A DNA stretch of 9,108 bases from Rikenellaceae bacterium (GTDB lineage Bacteria; Bacteroidota; Bacteroidia; Bacteroidales; UBA932): assembly GCA_003520315.1 (NCBI GenBank), contig DOVA01000019.1, forward strand, positions 1-9,108. Direction: 5' to 3'. The notes below the pieces were generated by a model. It saw only the letters and a program-made list of their open reading frames with translations, was not told the DNA's origin and did no database searches. A program made the translations under genes and the position numbers. Positions 7,391-9,108 of the stretch are shown one piece after another; positions within the stretch are counted from its first letter, which is position 1; every line of letters begins with the position of its first letter.

Positions 7391-8911
7391 GTGTTGATAA
7401 TAAACGGAGACATCTCTCTTGATGATGTAAAATCTATAGTAGTTGATAAAGAGAAAATAGGGATTGATGACTCTATTTGCGGTAATATTGACAATTGTTT
7501 CAATTTTCTGCAATCTTTTCGTAAAAATAAAATAATTTATGGTATAACAACGGGTTTTGGCCCGATGGCTCAGTACAGAGTTAATGACGAATATCTATAC
7601 CAGCTTCAGTATAACATTATAAGAAGTCACTCAACAGGTGCCGGAGACAAACTTCCTGACATCTATGTCAGAGCTGCTCTGTTGTCAAGATTGAACGCTT
7701 TTTTAAGGGGATATTCAGGTGTGCACAGAGAGTTGATAGATCTCATGGTTGATTTTTTAAATCTTGAAATATATCCTGTTATTCCGGCTCATGGTGGAGT
7801 AGGGGCAAGTGGCGATCTTGTTCAGATGGCACATCTTGCTTTGGCACTTATTGGAGAGGGGAAAGTCAGCCATAAAGGAGATATTCGAGATGCGGCGGAG
7901 GTTTTAAAAGTATATAATTTAAAACCTCTGACTATGCATATAAGAGAGGGGCTTGCTTTGGCAAACGGAACGAGCATGATGACAGGGATTGGGCTTGTAA
8001 ATCTTTATTATTCGAAAAAATTACTTAAATGGTCGATTCTCTCTTCACTGATGATGAATGAAATTACAGGTTCATATGATGATTTTGCTTCGGAGAGGCT
8101 TAACGGAGCAAAACCTCATTATGGTCAGCAGTATATTGCTCAAGAATTAAGAAGGTTGATGACTACTTCTAAGCGGTTGAAAAAAAGAGAATCGGAACTT
8201 TATTCAGGTGAAAATAATGCTCTTATGTTTGATGAGAAGGTTCAGAGTTTTTATTCAATAAGATGTATTCCCCAAATACTTGGTCCTGTATCAGATGAGA
8301 TTGATAATGCTGAAAAAGTACTTATTAATGAATTAAACAGTGCAAATGACAATCCTATAGTTGATTTTAGAGCCGGAAATATATTTCATGGTGGAAATTT
8401 TCATGGTGATTATGTGAGCTTTGAGATGGATAAGTTGAAAATTGCGATTACCAAACTTACAATGCTTGCTGAGAGACAGTTGAATTATCTGTATCATGAC
8501 AAAATTAATGGAATTTTACCTCCTTTTGTCAATTTGGGAGTTTTAGGACTTAACTACGGGATGCAGGCAGCTCAGTTTACTGCTACTTCGACTACTGCTG
8601 AGTGTCAAACTCTCTCAAACTCTATGTACGTACATAGTATTCCTAATAATAATGACAATCAGGATATTGTAAGCATGGGGACTAACTCTGCACTTATTGC
8701 ATCAAAAATTATTTCGAATTCTTTTGAGGTGCTCTCCATTCTTTTTATTTCAATACTGCAGGCTGTGGATTATTTGAAGATTCAGCAAGATCTTTCTCAA
8801 AACAGCAGATCTGTATATAATGAAATGAGAAATCTTTGTCCTATATTTGTAGAAGATACTCCCAAGTATGAAGAGATAGCATCTATTGTTAACTACCTTA
8901 AGGATAACTGA
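7391..8911 (+). CDS. Aromatic amino acid ammonia-lyase (HAL/PAL/TAL family), probable tyrosine ammonia-lyase of a pigment cluster
   Basis: A complete 506-residue MIO enzyme that removes ammonia from an aromatic amino acid without oxidation. The prosthetic MIO group forms from Ala139-Ser140-Gly141 in GGVGASGDL. Other active-site features are Tyr50 in IYGITTGFGP, NGTS at 192-195, Tyr288 and Arg291 in FYSIRCIPQILG, the HGGNFHGD segment at 333-340, and the conserved ERQ at 361-363. The selectivity pair is Ser79-His80, as in histidine lyases. However, from memory the whole sequence (FGPMAQYR, YNIIRSHSTG, SIPNNNDNQDIVSMGTNSA) closely follows the Flavobacterium johnsoniae lyase, which has the same pair and acts on tyrosine to give 4-coumarate. 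The next gene is fabG-like, not hutU/hutI, which favours flexirubin or aryl polyene synthesis over histidine breakdown. The first in-frame start is GTG (7391), immediately followed by TTG; an in-frame stop at 7373 rules out anything longer. Confidence 0.92.
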   Translation: MLIINGDISLDDVKSIVVDKEKIGIDDSICGNIDNCFNFLQSFRKNKIIYGITTGFGPMAQYRVNDEYLYQLQYNIIRSHSTGAGDKLPDIYVRAALLSRLNAFLRGYSGVHRELIDLMVDFLNLEIYPVIPAHGGVGASGDLVQMAHLALALIGEGKVSHKGDIRDAAEVLKVYNLKPLTMHIREGLALANGTSMMTGIGLVNLYYSKKLLKWSILSSLMMNEITGSYDDFASERLNGAKPHYGQQYIAQELRRLMTTSKRLKKRESELYSGENNALMFDEKVQSFYSIRCIPQILGPVSDEIDNAEKVLINELNSANDNPIVDFRAGNIFHGGNFHGDYVSFEMDKLKIAITKLTMLAERQLNYLYHDKINGILPPFVNLGVLGLNYGMQAAQFTATSTTAECQTLSNSMYVHSIPNNNDNQDIVSMGTNSALIASKIISNSFEVLSILFISILQAVDYLKIQQDLSQNSRSVYNEMRNLCPIFVEDTPKYEEIASIVNYLKDN

Positions 8912-8912
8912 T

Positions 8913-9108
8913 ATGAAATATGCTTTGGTGACAGGTGGAGGAAGGGGAATAGGACGTGAGACTTGTGTGAAATTGTCGGAGATGGGTTATTTTGTTATAA
9001 TCAATTATAATAACAGTGAACAGGCTGCTTTGGAAGTGAAAGAGAATATTGTTTCTAAAGGAGGGAAAGCCTCTATAATGAAATTTGATGTTTCTGACAA
9101 TTTAGAAG
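8913..9108 (+). CDS. fabG: FabG-like 3-oxoacyl-ACP reductase (SDR family), 3'-truncated
   Basis: Only the first 65 residues are visible; the gene runs off the right edge. It begins with the short-chain dehydrogenase/reductase fold: MKYALVTGGGRGIGRE, where TGGGRGIG (7-14) is the TGxxxGxG cofactor loop, then a second strand FVIINYNNS typical of NADPH-preferring FabG proteins, and FDVSDN, the aspartate that contacts adenine. The catalytic Ser-Tyr-Lys lies beyond the window. The ATG follows the lyase stop after a single base, with an AAGGA site (8900-8904) eight bases upstream, so the two genes are co-transcribed and probably coupled. FabG reduces 3-oxoacyl-ACP; next to a TAL-type lyase it most likely serves polyene chain building on a cinnamoyl-type starter rather than bulk fatty acid synthesis. 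Assignment to the SDR family is firm, the exact substrate is inference. Confidence 0.85.
   Translation, partial: MKYALVTGGGRGIGRETCVKLSEMGYFVIINYNNSEQAALEVKENIVSKGGKASIMKFDVSDNLE

Noticed and set aside
7391..8911. Histidine ammonia-lyase (hutH) of a histidine-degradation operon
   Set aside because: The neighbour is a FabG-like reductase, not hutU/hutI/ftcD, and the sequence resembles the flexirubin-locus tyrosine lyase; not fully excluded because the Ser-His pair is present.

Overview
This is an A+T-rich window from a member of the Bacteroidota. The evidence is a SusC/SusD outer-membrane pair, two promoters of the Bacteroidetes type (TTTG, about 20 bases, TAnnTTTG), and mostly weak or absent Shine-Dalgarno sites. 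The order Bacteroidales is plausible but cannot be fixed from this sequence.

Layout from left to right. Positions 1-3810 (+) hold the 3' three quarters of a susC-type TonB-dependent transporter gene, which enters from the left edge, followed 18 bases later by its susD-type surface lipoprotein gene. The pair ends at a strong 12-bp stem terminator, so no enzyme gene follows in the same transcript. Positions 3934-7278 (-) hold a convergent group transcribed leftward: tldD, tldE/pmbA (ATGA overlap with tldD), then after 61 bases a slyD-type FKBP prolyl isomerase with a cysteine-rich tail, ending at its own 10-bp hairpin. Positions 7391-9108 (+) hold a divergent transcript that begins with an aromatic amino acid ammonia-lyase (MIO enzyme) and continues after a one-base gap into a FabG-type ketoreductase cut by the right edge.

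How the genes work together. SusC and SusD import an unknown glycan or other large nutrient through the outer membrane. TldD and TldE form a two-subunit zinc protease, and SlyD is a folding and metal-handling factor. The right-hand pair is the most interesting part. The lyase strongly resembles, from memory, the tyrosine ammonia-lyase of the Flavobacterium flexirubin locus, and lyase plus FabG is the usual combination in flexirubin/aryl polyene pigment clusters, where the lyase makes a cinnamate-type starter and FabG reduces the growing polyene chain. The window probably shows only the first two genes of such a cluster. The 112-base gap between tldD and the lyase holds two back-to-back promoters whose -33 boxes are the two arms of a 15-base palindrome. 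No RNA genes, CRISPR arrays or mobile elements were seen, and no gene-free stretch exceeds 300 bases.
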